From NCBI RefSeq assembly GCF_016616095.2, contig NZ_CP067089.2, positions 1,240,001-1,304,000 on the forward strand: a DNA stretch of 64,000 nucleotides, given 5' to 3'. The translations under genes were made by a program, and so were the position numbers. Each line of letters starts with the position of its first letter. Within the stretch, counting starts at the first letter, position 1. This document shows, one piece after another, positions 26,626 to 35,308 of this stretch. Under the pieces are notes generated by a model. It was not told the origin of the DNA, ran no database searches, and worked only from the letters and a program-made list of their open reading frames with translations. Source of the DNA: Breznakiella homolactica. GTDB taxonomy: Bacteria > Spirochaetota > Spirochaetia > Treponematales > Breznakiellaceae.

Positions 26626-26813
26626 GCGGTATACAGCCACCCGCAGCACCGAAGCATGGGGCCGGACTGGTAACGCGGGGTGCCTTAGAATATGGGCTCT
26701 GAGCGACTTTCGAGGCCGCTGGCCGACACGGAGCCAGAGCCCATATTCTACGGCAGGCCCCCCGGACCTTGTTTACACCATGCTTCGGTGCTGCTGATTA
26801 TCAGGTATACCGC
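26626..26813. repeat. Long imperfect inverted repeat, copy A of the structured repeat family (5' domain only)
   Basis: The 284 bp between the deoxyribosyltransferase stop and the GntR stop (26540-26823) hold no gene but a giant hairpin. Three stem blocks nest inside one another: GCGGTATAC (26626-26634) with GTATACCGC (26806-26813, plus base 26805 region), GCAGCACCGAAGCATGG (26643-26659) with its exact complement (26778-26794), and AGAATATGGGCTCT (26687-26700) with its exact complement (26736-26749). The apical part GAGCGACTTTCGAGGCCGC (26701-26719) is shared with copies C and D. The conserved 3' module of the other copies is missing. Confidence 0.75.
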
Positions 26814-26823
26814 AGATACCCTG

Positions 26824-27618
26824 CTACGGCCCCATGACGAAACCCTGGTCCGTATGGTGCAGGGTAAAATGGAACCGTACCTTATCACCGAGCCAGGCGG
26901 TCTGGGAGTATTCCACGGGACGGCCGTCGGAGAGATAGGAAATTCCCTTAATAAGAATCAGGGGCGCGTCATAGGTACTGCGGAGAAGCTCGTACTCCGA
27001 CTGGGTGGGCCGGACCACATCGAGGTAATCCTCCACCCGCACCGGTGTTATGCCGTACCGTTTCACCAGGGTTTTTGACAGGGAATTGTCGATGAGCCCG
27101 TCCTCAGCGAATTTAGGAACCAGACTGTCGGGGAGCCAGGATTTCCCGATGGCAATCGGCTTTTTATCGAGCAGGAAAAGCCGCTTCATGTAAATGACTT
27201 TTTCATTGTCCCGGAGCTTGAGGCTTTCGTGTATTTCCGGAAAAGTGGAAACGAGCCGTTCCAGCTGAAGAACCTTGGCGGTCATGGTGTTTTTCCCGTA
27301 GCTTTCCTGGGTCATCCGCCGGCCGGAAACGAGGGTATAGCTGAGATCATGCACAAAAGGGGAAGGAACGGCATTGATGATCGCCGCCTTGCCCCGGTAT
27401 TTTTTGATTATTCCGTCCTTTTCCAGTTCCGCCAGGGCCTGCCGGAGGGTAATTCTGCTGACATCGTATTGGGTGGCAAGCTCCGACTCCGAAGGCAGGG
27501 ACTGATGGATGGCCCATTCACCTTTGGTAATCCGTTTTTTCAAATCGAGCTCGATCTGGTAATACACCGGTATCGGCGAATCCCTGTTGATTGCGACAGA
27601 ATAACCGTTCTTTTCCAT
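26824..27618 (-). CDS. GntR-family transcriptional regulator (HutC subfamily, UTRA ligand domain)
   Basis: A 264-residue regulator. The winged helix (about residues 10-80) contains the family stretch SESELATQYDVSRITLRQALAELEKDGIIKKYRGKAAII. The UTRA domain (about 95-255) has the standard SPFVHDLSYTLVSG to WLGDKVRFHFTL pattern and binds a small, often phosphorylated, sugar. The gene is divergent from the ADP-ribosylglycohydrolase/ABC operon and 161 bp away; an AT-rich tandem repeat at the operon promoter is the likely target. Its inducer is probably an intermediate of that pathway. ATG behind AAGGA. Confidence 0.93.
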   Translation of the reverse strand: MEKNGYSVAINRDSPIPVYYQIELDLKKRITKGEWAIHQSLPSESELATQYDVSRITLRQALAELEKDGIIKKYRGKAAIINAVPSPFVHDLSYTLVSGRRMTQESYGKNTMTAKVLQLERLVSTFPEIHESLKLRDNEKVIYMKRLFLLDKKPIAIGKSWLPDSLVPKFAEDGLIDNSLSKTLVKRYGITPVRVEDYLDVVRPTQSEYELLRSTYDAPLILIKGISYLSDGRPVEYSQTAWLGDKVRFHFTLHHTDQGFVMGP

Positions 27619-27714
27619 ATTCTATCCTTAATATAAAGATACCATGTTTTCAATACTATTATTTCCCGCCGTGAATTAATTCAGGGGAAATGTTCTTATA
27701 CAGAAAAACTTTTG

Positions 27715-27748
27715 TTGACATACATTATAACATATAATAACATATATA
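27715..27748 (+). promoter_or_regulatory. Promoter and tandem-repeat operator candidate for the ADP-ribosylglycohydrolase operon
   Basis: TTGACA lies at 27715-27720; TAACAT at 27738-27743 is 17 bp away. The spacer and -10 hold two copies of an ATAACATATA-like unit about 11 bp apart (27726-27736 and 27737-27747), i.e. on the same face of the helix. Placement over the promoter fits repression by the divergent GntR protein. Confidence 0.55.
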
Positions 27749-27779
27749 CAAGTTTACAGGATAAATTTCCGGAGGAAAT

Positions 27780-28811
27780 ATGGAAACAGCACCATTTGAG
27801 CGGGTTGCGGGAAGCCTCTACGGAATGGCAACCGGGGATGCCCTGGGGGTCCCTACCTCATTTCTGACACCGGAACATATCCGCCGGGTATGGGGATGGG
27901 TTGATACATTCTATCCGCCCGAACCGGGCCATATTTTCCATGACGGACTTACCGCGGGGGAGTTTACCGACGATACGGAACAGGCCCTGGCGCTGATAAA
28001 ATCCTTTACCAGGGAACGGCGGGTCGTTCCCGAGGATGTGGTCCGGGAAATTCTCGCCTGGGCCGAACGGGTAAAGGACAAATACGCCAGCCCCCTGGGC
28101 CCGAGCACCGAACGGGCGCTCAAGGCCATTGCCGCGGGGGCGCCGGTCACCGAATCGGGCAAATGGGGCAATACCAACGGCTCGGCCATGCGGATAAGCC
28201 CGGTGGGTATCATTCACGGTCTGCGGGGTTCTTCCTGTGAGGAACTCGTACGGGATGTATACCTCACCTGCCTGCCGACCCACAACACGACGGTATGTGT
28301 TTCCGCCGCCGCCGCGGTTGCCTGGGGAGTCGCCTGCTGTATCCGCGGGGAACACAGCGTTCAAACCATTGTTGAAGAAACCATGAGAGCCGCGGATTTG
28401 GGAAAACAGTTCGGCCACGAGATTCCCGCGGCATCCATATCCGCGCGTATTGCCCATATTCATACCATGATTGCGGAACGGTCTAGTGACGAACAGGCGG
28501 CCGCGGATATCTACGCCCTGTTCGCCGGGGGTGACCTGGCGGCGGATTCCATACCGGTCGCCATAGGGCTCTTTGAACTTGGGAAAGGCGATCCGAAACG
28601 GGTCAATGAGCTCTGCGTTAATTTCGGCGGTGACTGCGACACAAACGCCGCCATGGCCGGAGCCATGGCCGGAGCTTTTGCCGGGATAGAGGCCGTTCCC
28701 GCGGAATGGCGCGAGACCGTACGGACCGTTAACAAGGTAAATCTTGAACAATACGCCCGGGATCTTATTACGCTTGCCCCGGAATGGAAAACAGGGGAGA
28801 TACAGCCATGA
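27780..28811 (+). CDS. ADP-ribosylglycohydrolase family protein
   Basis: A 343-residue cytosolic hydrolase of the DraG/ARH family, which cleaves glycosidic bonds to ADP-ribose or related ribosides using two magnesium ions. Metal ligands are visible: TDDT at residues 63-66 after GLTAGEF, and GGDCDTNAAMAGAMAGA near residues 283-299 with Asp285 and Asp287. The N-terminal GSLYGMATGDALGVP is also diagnostic. It is the first gene of an operon with an ABC importer, a HAD phosphatase, a sugar epimerase and a SIS isomerase, which is an unusual context and suggests hydrolysis of an imported riboside or glycoside rather than protein de-ADP-ribosylation. Good ribosome site (GGAGG). Stop overlaps the next start. 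Confidence 0.9.
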   Translation: METAPFERVAGSLYGMATGDALGVPTSFLTPEHIRRVWGWVDTFYPPEPGHIFHDGLTAGEFTDDTEQALALIKSFTRERRVVPEDVVREILAWAERVKDKYASPLGPSTERALKAIAAGAPVTESGKWGNTNGSAMRISPVGIIHGLRGSSCEELVRDVYLTCLPTHNTTVCVSAAAAVAWGVACCIRGEHSVQTIVEETMRAADLGKQFGHEIPAASISARIAHIHTMIAERSSDEQAAADIYALFAGGDLAADSIPVAIGLFELGKGDPKRVNELCVNFGGDCDTNAAMAGAMAGAFAGIEAVPAEWRETVRTVNKVNLEQYARDLITLAPEWKTGEIQP

Positions 28812-29713
28812 GCGGTCCTTCGCCGTATGCCCTGAACCGGAGTCAGCGGTTCAAGCGGAAGCTGGAACCTTTCTTATATTTGCTGCCGGCAATACTTTTT
28901 TTCGGCCTGTTTACCTATTATCCCTTTATCAATACAACCATAAACAGCTTCTTCCTGGTTGATTCCATGGGAAGAATAAAAGCCCCGGTGGGATTCGAAA
29001 ATTACATCCGGGTGCTGACAAACCCGAAATTCCTCCAGGCAATAAAAAACACCTTCCTGTACGCGTTTATGGCGGCGCCCCTGAGTATTTTCATCGCCCT
29101 CCTGCTGGCATTGGTGGCCAACAGACGGCGGCTGGCGTCTTCCGTATACGAAACTCTGTTTTCCCTGACCATGGCGATGTCCATGTCGGTGAGCGCCATG
29201 ATATTCCGCCTGGCTTACAACCCCACCATCGGCGCGGTCAACTATCTGCTTAACACCCGGATAAACTGGCTCAACGATGACCGGTACGCCATGGTTGCCA
29301 TCAGCGTCATATCCGTGTGGATGAATATCGGCTACAACTTCCTGTTCCTCCTGGCCGGAATCAGGGGTATCTCCAGTGAAGTTCTTGAAAGCGCCGAACT
29401 TGACGGAACGTCATTGTTCAAACGAACGGTTCACATCATTCTGCCCATGATATCCCCTACCCTGTTTTTCCTGATCTGCACGGCCCTTGCCAAAAGCATG
29501 ATGATGTCGGGCCTGGTTCTTATCTTTACCAATTCCGGGAGCATCGCCACCACCGCCAATGTCGAAACCATGATCTCATTTATGTACAAACAGGCGGTGA
29601 ACAATCTTAATTACAATGACGCCTACGCCGCGGCGATGATTGCCTTTGCTATCACCTTCATCCTGATACTGATCAGTTTCCGGTTTGAAAAGAAAGGGGT
29701 GTATTACAAATGA
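28808..29713 (+). CDS. ABC sugar importer, permease 1 (UgpA/MalF type)
   Basis: A 301-residue membrane protein. The start is the ATG at 28808, overlapping the preceding stop (ATGA) and behind GGGGAGA; an in-frame ATG at 28784 lies inside the upstream gene. The first helix (EPFLYLLPAILFFGLFTYYPF) is followed by the periplasmic NTTINSFFLV stretch; the EAA-like loop near residue 194 reads ESAELDGTSLFKRTVHIILP, with Ser replacing the first Ala. It pairs with the next gene. No ATPase gene in the operon. Confidence 0.9.
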   Translation: MSGPSPYALNRSQRFKRKLEPFLYLLPAILFFGLFTYYPFINTTINSFFLVDSMGRIKAPVGFENYIRVLTNPKFLQAIKNTFLYAFMAAPLSIFIALLLALVANRRRLASSVYETLFSLTMAMSMSVSAMIFRLAYNPTIGAVNYLLNTRINWLNDDRYAMVAISVISVWMNIGYNFLFLLAGIRGISSEVLESAELDGTSLFKRTVHIILPMISPTLFFLICTALAKSMMMSGLVLIFTNSGSIATTANVETMISFMYKQAVNNLNYNDAYAAAMIAFAITFILILISFRFEKKGVYYK

Positions 29714-30546
29714 CCAAGGCACGGGCAATAAAACAGACAAAGAGTGTTCTGTACCAGGCGTTCGCGATTTTCCTCGGATGCGTCATAATCCTCCCCATCA
29801 TCTACGCGCTGCTTATTTCATTCATGCCGGCGAACCAGATTCTGCGGCGGCCCCCGACATTCATTCCCAAAACCTGGATACTGGATAACTACCGGATGGC
29901 GATATCAGCCACAACCCTGGGCCGGTTCATGATCAACTCGCTGATCATCGCGGGAGTCTCCAGTATTATCCGGGTTATTACATCGGCCATGGCGGCCTAC
30001 GCGTTCGTATTTTTTAATTTCAAATTCAAGAATATTATTTTTATGATCTTCCTGGGAACAATAATGGTTCCCTCGGATATTGTGCTGGTAACCAATTACC
30101 GGACCGTTGCCAACCTCGGTCTGATCAACACCTACACCGGCATGATGATAATATTTTTCTGCTCCGCCACGAACATTTTTATGATGCGGCAGTACTTTAT
30201 GACGTTCTCGACCAGTATAAAAGAAGCGTCCACCATTGACGGGTGCGGCAATTTCCGGTTCTTCATCCAGATTCTGCTGCCCCTTTCCATGCCGGTGATG
30301 ACCACGATTTTTATTTCGTCATTTATCAGTACCTGGAACACCTATCTGTGGCCCATGCTCGTTACGAACCAGAACAATATGCGGACCGTCCAGGTCGGGG
30401 TTACGATGATGAACTTTCCCGACGGGGTTGTCTACGGCCCGATCATGGCCGCTTCAATTCTTGTGCTTTTGCCTACACTGCTGATCTTCGTCATCTTCCA
30501 GAAGAAGATTGTCGGAGGAATCATGGGTGGGGCTGTGAAGGAATAA
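29710..30546 (+). CDS. ABC sugar importer, permease 2 (UgpE/MalG type)
   Basis: A 278-residue membrane protein, overlapping the previous gene by four bases (ATGA), so translation is coupled. The N-terminal helix leads into LISFMPANQILRRPPTFIPKTW, the standard periplasmic segment of this subunit. The EAA-type loop near residue 172 reads KEASTIDGCGNFRFFIQILLP. It completes the channel of the riboside/sugar importer of this operon. Confidence 0.9.
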   Translation: MTKARAIKQTKSVLYQAFAIFLGCVIILPIIYALLISFMPANQILRRPPTFIPKTWILDNYRMAISATTLGRFMINSLIIAGVSSIIRVITSAMAAYAFVFFNFKFKNIIFMIFLGTIMVPSDIVLVTNYRTVANLGLINTYTGMMIIFFCSATNIFMMRQYFMTFSTSIKEASTIDGCGNFRFFIQILLPLSMPVMTTIFISSFISTWNTYLWPMLVTNQNNMRTVQVGVTMMNFPDGVVYGPIMAASILVLLPTLLIFVIFQKKIVGGIMGGAVKE

Positions 30547-30570
30547 TTTTTTGTTCAGGAGGGAAACCAC

Positions 30571-31929
30571 ATGAAACGGCTAATCACAGCGGTTCTCGCA
30601 ATCTGTCTCCTCGTTCCCGCGGCGGTTTTTGCCGGCGGTTCGAAGGAAGGCACCGGCGCTCAGGACGGCATGATTCAGATTGAATTCTGGCATACCATGT
30701 CAGGAGTAAACGGCGGTGCCATCGACAAACTCGCGGAAAACTTCAATTCCACCATCGGCAGGGAAAAGGGCATCATCGTAAAATCGGTATTCCAGGGCAA
30801 CGATAACAGTGAAAAACTGAAGACCCTTGCCCAGGCCGGGGACTTCAGGAATTTCCCTGATATCGCCCAGATAGCCGGCGCCGGAATACCGTCGGCCATA
30901 ACCTACGAGCAGCTTGTACCGGTCCAGAGTATGTTCGAAAAAGGCGGATCAACCCTTACCCGGGACGAAATTGAGCCGAACATGCTCAGGGCGTACACAT
31001 ACCGGAATCAGCTGGTGGGTATGCCCGTAAGCTGTTCCGCGATTCTCCTGTTCTACAACCAGGATATGTTCCGTTCAGTGGGACTCGATCCCAACAGGCC
31101 CCCCGCCACGATCGCGGATATGGCCCAGGCAATTTCGAAACTGATGATTAAAAAGGGCAGCACCGTGGATCGGTATGGACTCAATGTCGCTGTCCGGCGG
31201 TATCAGCTTTCCAATTTCATCGGCGGCCAGGGTACGGGGAATTATTTCGGTGACAATGAAGGCGGACGGACGGCGCCCATGACGCGGGTTACCTTCGGCG
31301 ACGACGGTACCCTGATGGCGTTCCTCAATGAATGGGAAAAGGTCATCAATACCGGGGGATACAAACCGGTGGAGGACAATATAAACGAAGAATTCGCCCT
31401 GGAACTTTTCGGCATGGCCATCATGTCCACGGCCCGGATCGGGATAGTTACCAATCTGGTGCAGGATAATTTTAAGTGGGCCGTGGCGCCGCTCCCCAAA
31501 GTTAAAGCCACCGACACCGGAGGAATTTCCGTGGGCGGCTCCTGCGTGGTTATGTTCGATCCGGCCAAGGACAGCAGCCGGGTGAACGCCGCCTGGGAGT
31601 TTGTCCAGTATCTCGCGTCCCCGGACGCGCAGTTCCAGTTCCACAAAGACACGGGATACATTCCGGTGAACCGGAAAGTGTATGAGCTCCCTGGAGTTGA
31701 CCAGTGGTTCGCGGCAAATCCCAGCTACAAAGTAGCGGTGGATGCGATCCACGCGTCGAATCCGATTGTCCAGGAACCCTTTGATATTATCAACTGGGAA
31801 ATTGATTCCGTCATCCGGGAACACATGCTGAATTTTGCCACCGGAAAAGAAACAAAACAGCAGTGCCACGACGCCATAGTCCGGGAGTGCAACGAAAAAC
31901 TCGCGGCCTACCACAGGGCTAATTCGTAG
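30571..31929 (+). CDS. ABC sugar importer, substrate-binding protein (family 1, UgpB type)
   Basis: A 452-residue secreted protein. The signal peptide is followed by AVFAGGSKEGTG, the spirochaetal mature N-terminus without lipobox Cys. The text IQIEFWHTMSGVNGGAIDKLAENFN resembles UgpB-type glycerophosphodiester/sugar binding proteins, as does the stretch GMPVSCSAILLFYNQDMFRSVGLDP near residue 150-175. The order permease-permease-binding protein differs from the other two sugar importers here. AGGAGGG lies before the ATG. A hairpin with a T-rich tail follows the gene. Confidence 0.91.
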   Translation: MKRLITAVLAICLLVPAAVFAGGSKEGTGAQDGMIQIEFWHTMSGVNGGAIDKLAENFNSTIGREKGIIVKSVFQGNDNSEKLKTLAQAGDFRNFPDIAQIAGAGIPSAITYEQLVPVQSMFEKGGSTLTRDEIEPNMLRAYTYRNQLVGMPVSCSAILLFYNQDMFRSVGLDPNRPPATIADMAQAISKLMIKKGSTVDRYGLNVAVRRYQLSNFIGGQGTGNYFGDNEGGRTAPMTRVTFGDDGTLMAFLNEWEKVINTGGYKPVEDNINEEFALELFGMAIMSTARIGIVTNLVQDNFKWAVAPLPKVKATDTGGISVGGSCVVMFDPAKDSSRVNAAWEFVQYLASPDAQFQFHKDTGYIPVNRKVYELPGVDQWFAANPSYKVAVDAIHASNPIVQEPFDIINWEIDSVIREHMLNFATGKETKQQCHDAIVRECNEKLAAYHRANS

Positions 31930-31944
31930 CGGCGATTACACCCG

Positions 31945-31976
31945 CCCCGGCTGCCAGGGCATGCCGGGGTTATTTT
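31945..31976 (+). terminator. Hairpin with T-rich tail behind the binding-protein gene, partial terminator
   Basis: CCCCGGC (31945-31951) pairs with GCCGGGG (31963-31969), followed by TTATTTT. It may reduce read-through into the HAD, epimerase and SIS genes, or protect the transporter message. Confidence 0.6.
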
Positions 31977-31992
31977 CAAAATACGGAGTGCT

Positions 31993-32820
31993 GTGTTGAT
32001 TAAACTGGTTGTATGCGATATAGACGGCACGCTTATCGGCGCGGATGAGAATCTGCATGAAAAAGCATCGGAACTTACGAAACGGCTCGACGCGGAACAT
32101 ATTCTTTTTTCCCTGGCCACAGGCCGGGCGGATTACCTTGTTTCCCGGTACGCGGAACAGCTCGATATTTCTGTTCCCTATATTACCTGCAACGGAGCCG
32201 CGGTTGTTTCCGGCGGACGGCGCCTGACGGAGAAGCTCATGGACGCCGCACCGCTGGAAGCGGTGATCACCGAGGCGGACCGGCTTGGGCTTTCCATCGT
32301 GTACAGCCTCGGCGGCCGGGAATCGGTCTGGCGGGAGACTCCCTGGATTCTCGAATCCCGCCGCCGCTACGGCCGCTACGGCCGGGTGCACCGTTTCTCC
32401 CGGGAAGAATGGGCGGACACGAAGCTCGACAAAGTTCTCATATTGGATGAAAATAAAGAAGGGAAAATCGATACTATCGAAAATCACTGCCGGAGACTTT
32501 TCCCGGATTACGGTTTTACCCGGTATATCGACTGGTCCGTGGAAATAGTTGCCGGAGGGGTGAGCAAAGCCCAGGGCCTGAAGGAACTGGCCGCACTGCT
32601 TGGGATACCTCTGGACGAGGTGCTTGCCATCGGGGACCACCAGAATGACATTGAAATGATCACCGCCGCAGGACAGGGGGCTGCCGTAGGCAATGCCACC
32701 GCGGACCTGAAAAAAGCGGCGGATTACGTATGCAAAGCCGAGGCCCTGGACGGTGTAATAGAAGCGGTAAACCATTTCTGTTTTTCCGGGCGGCAGCTCA
32801 GGAAGGTACCGAACCGATGA
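31993..32820 (+). CDS. HAD-superfamily hydrolase, Cof/YbiV type sugar phosphatase
   Basis: A 275-residue phosphatase. It starts at a GTG (31993) behind ACGGAG. Motif I is VVCDIDGTL with nucleophile Asp9 and Asp11; motif II follows as SLATGRA near residue 42; motif III is the Lys in VSKAQGLKEL near 190; motif IV is IGDHQNDIEMI near 214, and a C2 cap lies between. Cof-type enzymes dephosphorylate sugar phosphates or flavin/pyridoxal phosphates. Here the context suggests a sugar phosphate of the operon pathway. The stop overlaps the next start (ATGA). Confidence 0.9.
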   Translation: MLIKLVVCDIDGTLIGADENLHEKASELTKRLDAEHILFSLATGRADYLVSRYAEQLDISVPYITCNGAAVVSGGRRLTEKLMDAAPLEAVITEADRLGLSIVYSLGGRESVWRETPWILESRRRYGRYGRVHRFSREEWADTKLDKVLILDENKEGKIDTIENHCRRLFPDYGFTRYIDWSVEIVAGGVSKAQGLKELAALLGIPLDEVLAIGDHQNDIEMITAAGQGAAVGNATADLKKAADYVCKAEALDGVIEAVNHFCFSGRQLRKVPNR

Positions 32821-33683
32821 GACTTTCAACTTCAACATGTTTGGTTTTCAACCGCCCCGGGGGACGGAAAGCCTCAATAGAAGACTGCATCCGCCTCTGC
32901 GCCGGGGCAGGCTATACCGTTATGGATATGAATTTCCATGACTGCGCTACGTTTGAAACCCCGCTGTGGCACAGCGGATGGGAATCATGGGTCCATACAA
33001 TCAATGAAACGGCCCAAACATACGGCATTGAATTCTCCCAGGCCCATTCCCATTTTTACAATTACTGCGATCCCGCCATAACCGGCAGGGATGTATATGA
33101 TGAAAAAATCAGGCGGGGGATTATCGGCGCCGGGATCCTCGGAATACCGTGGACCGTAATACACGCCGCCACCGACTTCGGTTCCGCCACTCCGGTGGCT
33201 TCTTCAAAAAAGAAGGCGCTGGAATATTTCAAACCTTTGCTTGAACTGGCCGCGGAACACAATGTGGGAATCGCCATAGAGAATTTATGGGAGCTAAACA
33301 TTTCACCCCAACGCCGCTATACCACCACAGCGGAGGAACTGGTCGATCTCGTTGACTCACTGCCTTTCAGTAATGTGGGTATATGCTGGGATGCGGAACA
33401 CGCGGATATCATGCAGCAGGACCAGCTCGCGGCTCTCAGCCTTGTGGGGGACCGGCTTAAGGCGACCCATATATCCGACAACAAGGGACGGTACTTCGAC
33501 CATCTGCTTCCATTTGCGGGCACCACAGACTGGCCTGCTGTTATGAAAGCTCTTAAGGCCGTTGGATACAGCGGAGACTTCACCTACGAAGTTCTCCATT
33601 ATATAGACAACACCCCCGATGAACTGGTTCCCGGGGCTTTGCGCTACAGTGTGGATATAGGGAACTATCTTCTATCGTTATAG
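32817..33683 (+). CDS. Sugar phosphate isomerase/epimerase (xylose isomerase-like TIM barrel)
   Basis: A 288-residue protein starting at ATG 32817, overlapping the HAD stop and behind AGGAAGG. It shows the AP-endonuclease-2/xylose isomerase-like barrel: SQAHSHFYNYCDP near residues 74-86, VIHAATDFG near 118, a metal-binding Glu in GIAIENLWE near 156, Asp/His in GICWDAEHADI near 195, and TYEVLH near 260. Enzymes of this fold interconvert keto and aldo sugars or epimerise them, as in inosose and tagatose pathways. It follows the phosphatase and precedes a SIS isomerase, so a ketose intermediate is likely. Confidence 0.88.
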   Translation: MRLSTSTCLVFNRPGGRKASIEDCIRLCAGAGYTVMDMNFHDCATFETPLWHSGWESWVHTINETAQTYGIEFSQAHSHFYNYCDPAITGRDVYDEKIRRGIIGAGILGIPWTVIHAATDFGSATPVASSKKKALEYFKPLLELAAEHNVGIAIENLWELNISPQRRYTTTAEELVDLVDSLPFSNVGICWDAEHADIMQQDQLAALSLVGDRLKATHISDNKGRYFDHLLPFAGTTDWPAVMKALKAVGYSGDFTYEVLHYIDNTPDELVPGALRYSVDIGNYLLSL

Positions 33684-33706
33684 ACAATACAATCTGTGAG
33701 GAAACC

Positions 33707-34840
33707 ATGGAATTTGACAATCCCCTGCGGAGACAGGTGTTCAGCCTTCCGGACCTGATCCGGGAGCAGTACAAAGATCTCGAACCGAAGATCAGGGAAA
33801 CCCTTTCAACCCCTGAAATCTACAGCATTCAGCGGATAGTACTGACCGGATGCGGTGACTCTTATGCGGCGGTATACGGTATGCGGTACGCCTTTGAGGA
33901 ACTTACGGGTATACGGACCGAAGTGGTTCAGACCATAGAACTGAGCCGCCACTACAATAAAAAATACCTCGGTTATGCTCCGAACAATCCCCTGGTAATC
34001 GCGGTGAGCAACTCCGGAAAGGTTGCCCGCCTCGGGGAAGCCATAGACCGGGTCAACAAATACGGAGCGTTTTCCCTGGGCATAACCGGGGACCCGGAAT
34101 CCCCGGTGGGTACAAAGTCGAAGCGGATTGTCCGGATGGAAATCCCAAAATTCGAAAGCGCCCCGGGAACGCGGACGTACCTGGTTTCACTCCTGGCGCT
34201 GCTCCTGATAGCGATCCGCATCGGTGAGGTAAAGGGAAAGTTTACCATGGATACCGCCAAGGCGTACCGCAAAGATATCCTTGCCCAGGCGGACGCGCTG
34301 GAAGACACGCTTCCGGCCATGGATACGGAAGCCCTTAAAACAGCAAAAACATGGAAAGACTTTCCCGCCTTTGATTTTATCGGTTCCGGCATGGATTACG
34401 CCACCGCGTGGTTCGGAACGGCGAAGGTTTTTGAGGCCACCGGCGCATTCGCCGCGTCGGTAAACACCGAGGAATGGCTCCATCTTAATTTCTTTATGCG
34501 GGACAACGAACGAATAGGAACCGTGGTTGTTATCAGCAAAGATAATCCCGCGCTCAGCAGGGCAAAGGAAGTAATCGCCTATGCCCGGGAACTGGGACGG
34601 CCCCTCATGGTCATCACCGACGGCGATGAAGCGGATTTTAACGTCCCCGCGGTCTACTGCAAGGTCCCGAAAACGGAACTGTCTTTCTGCGGCCTGCTTA
34701 CCCAGTTTACACCCCTCTGCCTCCTCATGGGGTACATACAGATCATGATCGGCGAACGAAGCGGCCGGGGCTGTGAAGGCCCCTGGAGTTTCAGCAAAGG
34801 CGCGGCCTGTGTCCGTTCCAGTGAAATAATAATCCTATAG
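33707..34840 (+). CDS. SIS-domain sugar isomerase (GlmS isomerase-domain/AgaS-FrlB-like)
   Basis: A 377-residue protein with two SIS domains. The first has VLTGCGDSYAAVYGM near residue 45-59, the second ends with the LHLNFFMRD region after TEEWLHLN near residue 250, a position where GlmS-like proteins have their EFLHGP motif. There is no glutaminase domain. Such stand-alone proteins act as sugar-phosphate isomerases, aminosugar deaminases or fructosamine deglycases. With the epimerase and HAD phosphatase nearby it should process an imported sugar derivative. GAGGA lies before the ATG. Confidence 0.85.
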   Translation: MEFDNPLRRQVFSLPDLIREQYKDLEPKIRETLSTPEIYSIQRIVLTGCGDSYAAVYGMRYAFEELTGIRTEVVQTIELSRHYNKKYLGYAPNNPLVIAVSNSGKVARLGEAIDRVNKYGAFSLGITGDPESPVGTKSKRIVRMEIPKFESAPGTRTYLVSLLALLLIAIRIGEVKGKFTMDTAKAYRKDILAQADALEDTLPAMDTEALKTAKTWKDFPAFDFIGSGMDYATAWFGTAKVFEATGAFAASVNTEEWLHLNFFMRDNERIGTVVVISKDNPALSRAKEVIAYARELGRPLMVITDGDEADFNVPAVYCKVPKTELSFCGLLTQFTPLCLLMGYIQIMIGERSGRGCEGPWSFSKGAACVRSSEIIIL

Positions 34841-34850
34841 GAGTTTTGCC

Positions 34851-35255
34851 ATGTTCAAGCAATTCCCCGTGGAAACACAATTCAACGATGTGGTATCCAT
34901 CACCGACCGGGTCCTGGAAATTGTGGCGGAAAGCGGGGTACAGAACGGAACCTGCATCGTATATATCCCCCACTCCACCGCGTCCGTAACCGTAACCTCC
35001 CCCTGGGACCCCAGGGGATTCGAGGATATCCAGGATGAAATTTCCCGGCTCATTCCGACAAAGGTTAATTTCAAACATCAGCATGATACGCCCCAGGACG
35101 CTGCCGGCCACGTAAAATCTGCGATCATGGGAGTCTCGGTATCCCTGATAATAGACCTGGGGAAACTCATGCTCGGCAGTTCCCAGGGTATTTTCTTTGT
35201 TGAATTTGACGGCCCCAGGAAGCGGCAGGTTTACGTAAAAATCAGTTCCGATTAG
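34851..35255 (+). CDS. YjbQ/UPF0047 family protein
   Basis: A 134-residue protein of normal length for the family. The conserved pattern is complete: YIPHSTASVTVTS near residue 40-52, the HQHDTPQDAAGHVKSAIMGVS segment near 75-95, and LGSSQGIFFVEFDGPRKRQVYV at the C-terminus. E. coli YjbQ has a weak thiamine-phosphate synthase activity in vitro; the true role is unsettled. It is the last gene of the operon, 10 bp after the SIS gene, with AGGAG before the ATG. Its presence here hints at a sugar- or phosphate-related side reaction. Confidence 0.88.
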   Translation: MFKQFPVETQFNDVVSITDRVLEIVAESGVQNGTCIVYIPHSTASVTVTSPWDPRGFEDIQDEISRLIPTKVNFKHQHDTPQDAAGHVKSAIMGVSVSLIIDLGKLMLGSSQGIFFVEFDGPRKRQVYVKISSD

Positions 35256-35308
35256 GAGTTTCCCGCCGCATTGCCATTCGGCCGGGAACACAATATACTT
35301 TTCTCATT

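Noticed and set aside
26540-26823. tRNA or small coding gene in the gap
   Set aside because: The strong pairing suggested RNA genes, but no cloverleaf, no anticodon arm and no coding pattern is present; it is explained by the repeat hairpin.
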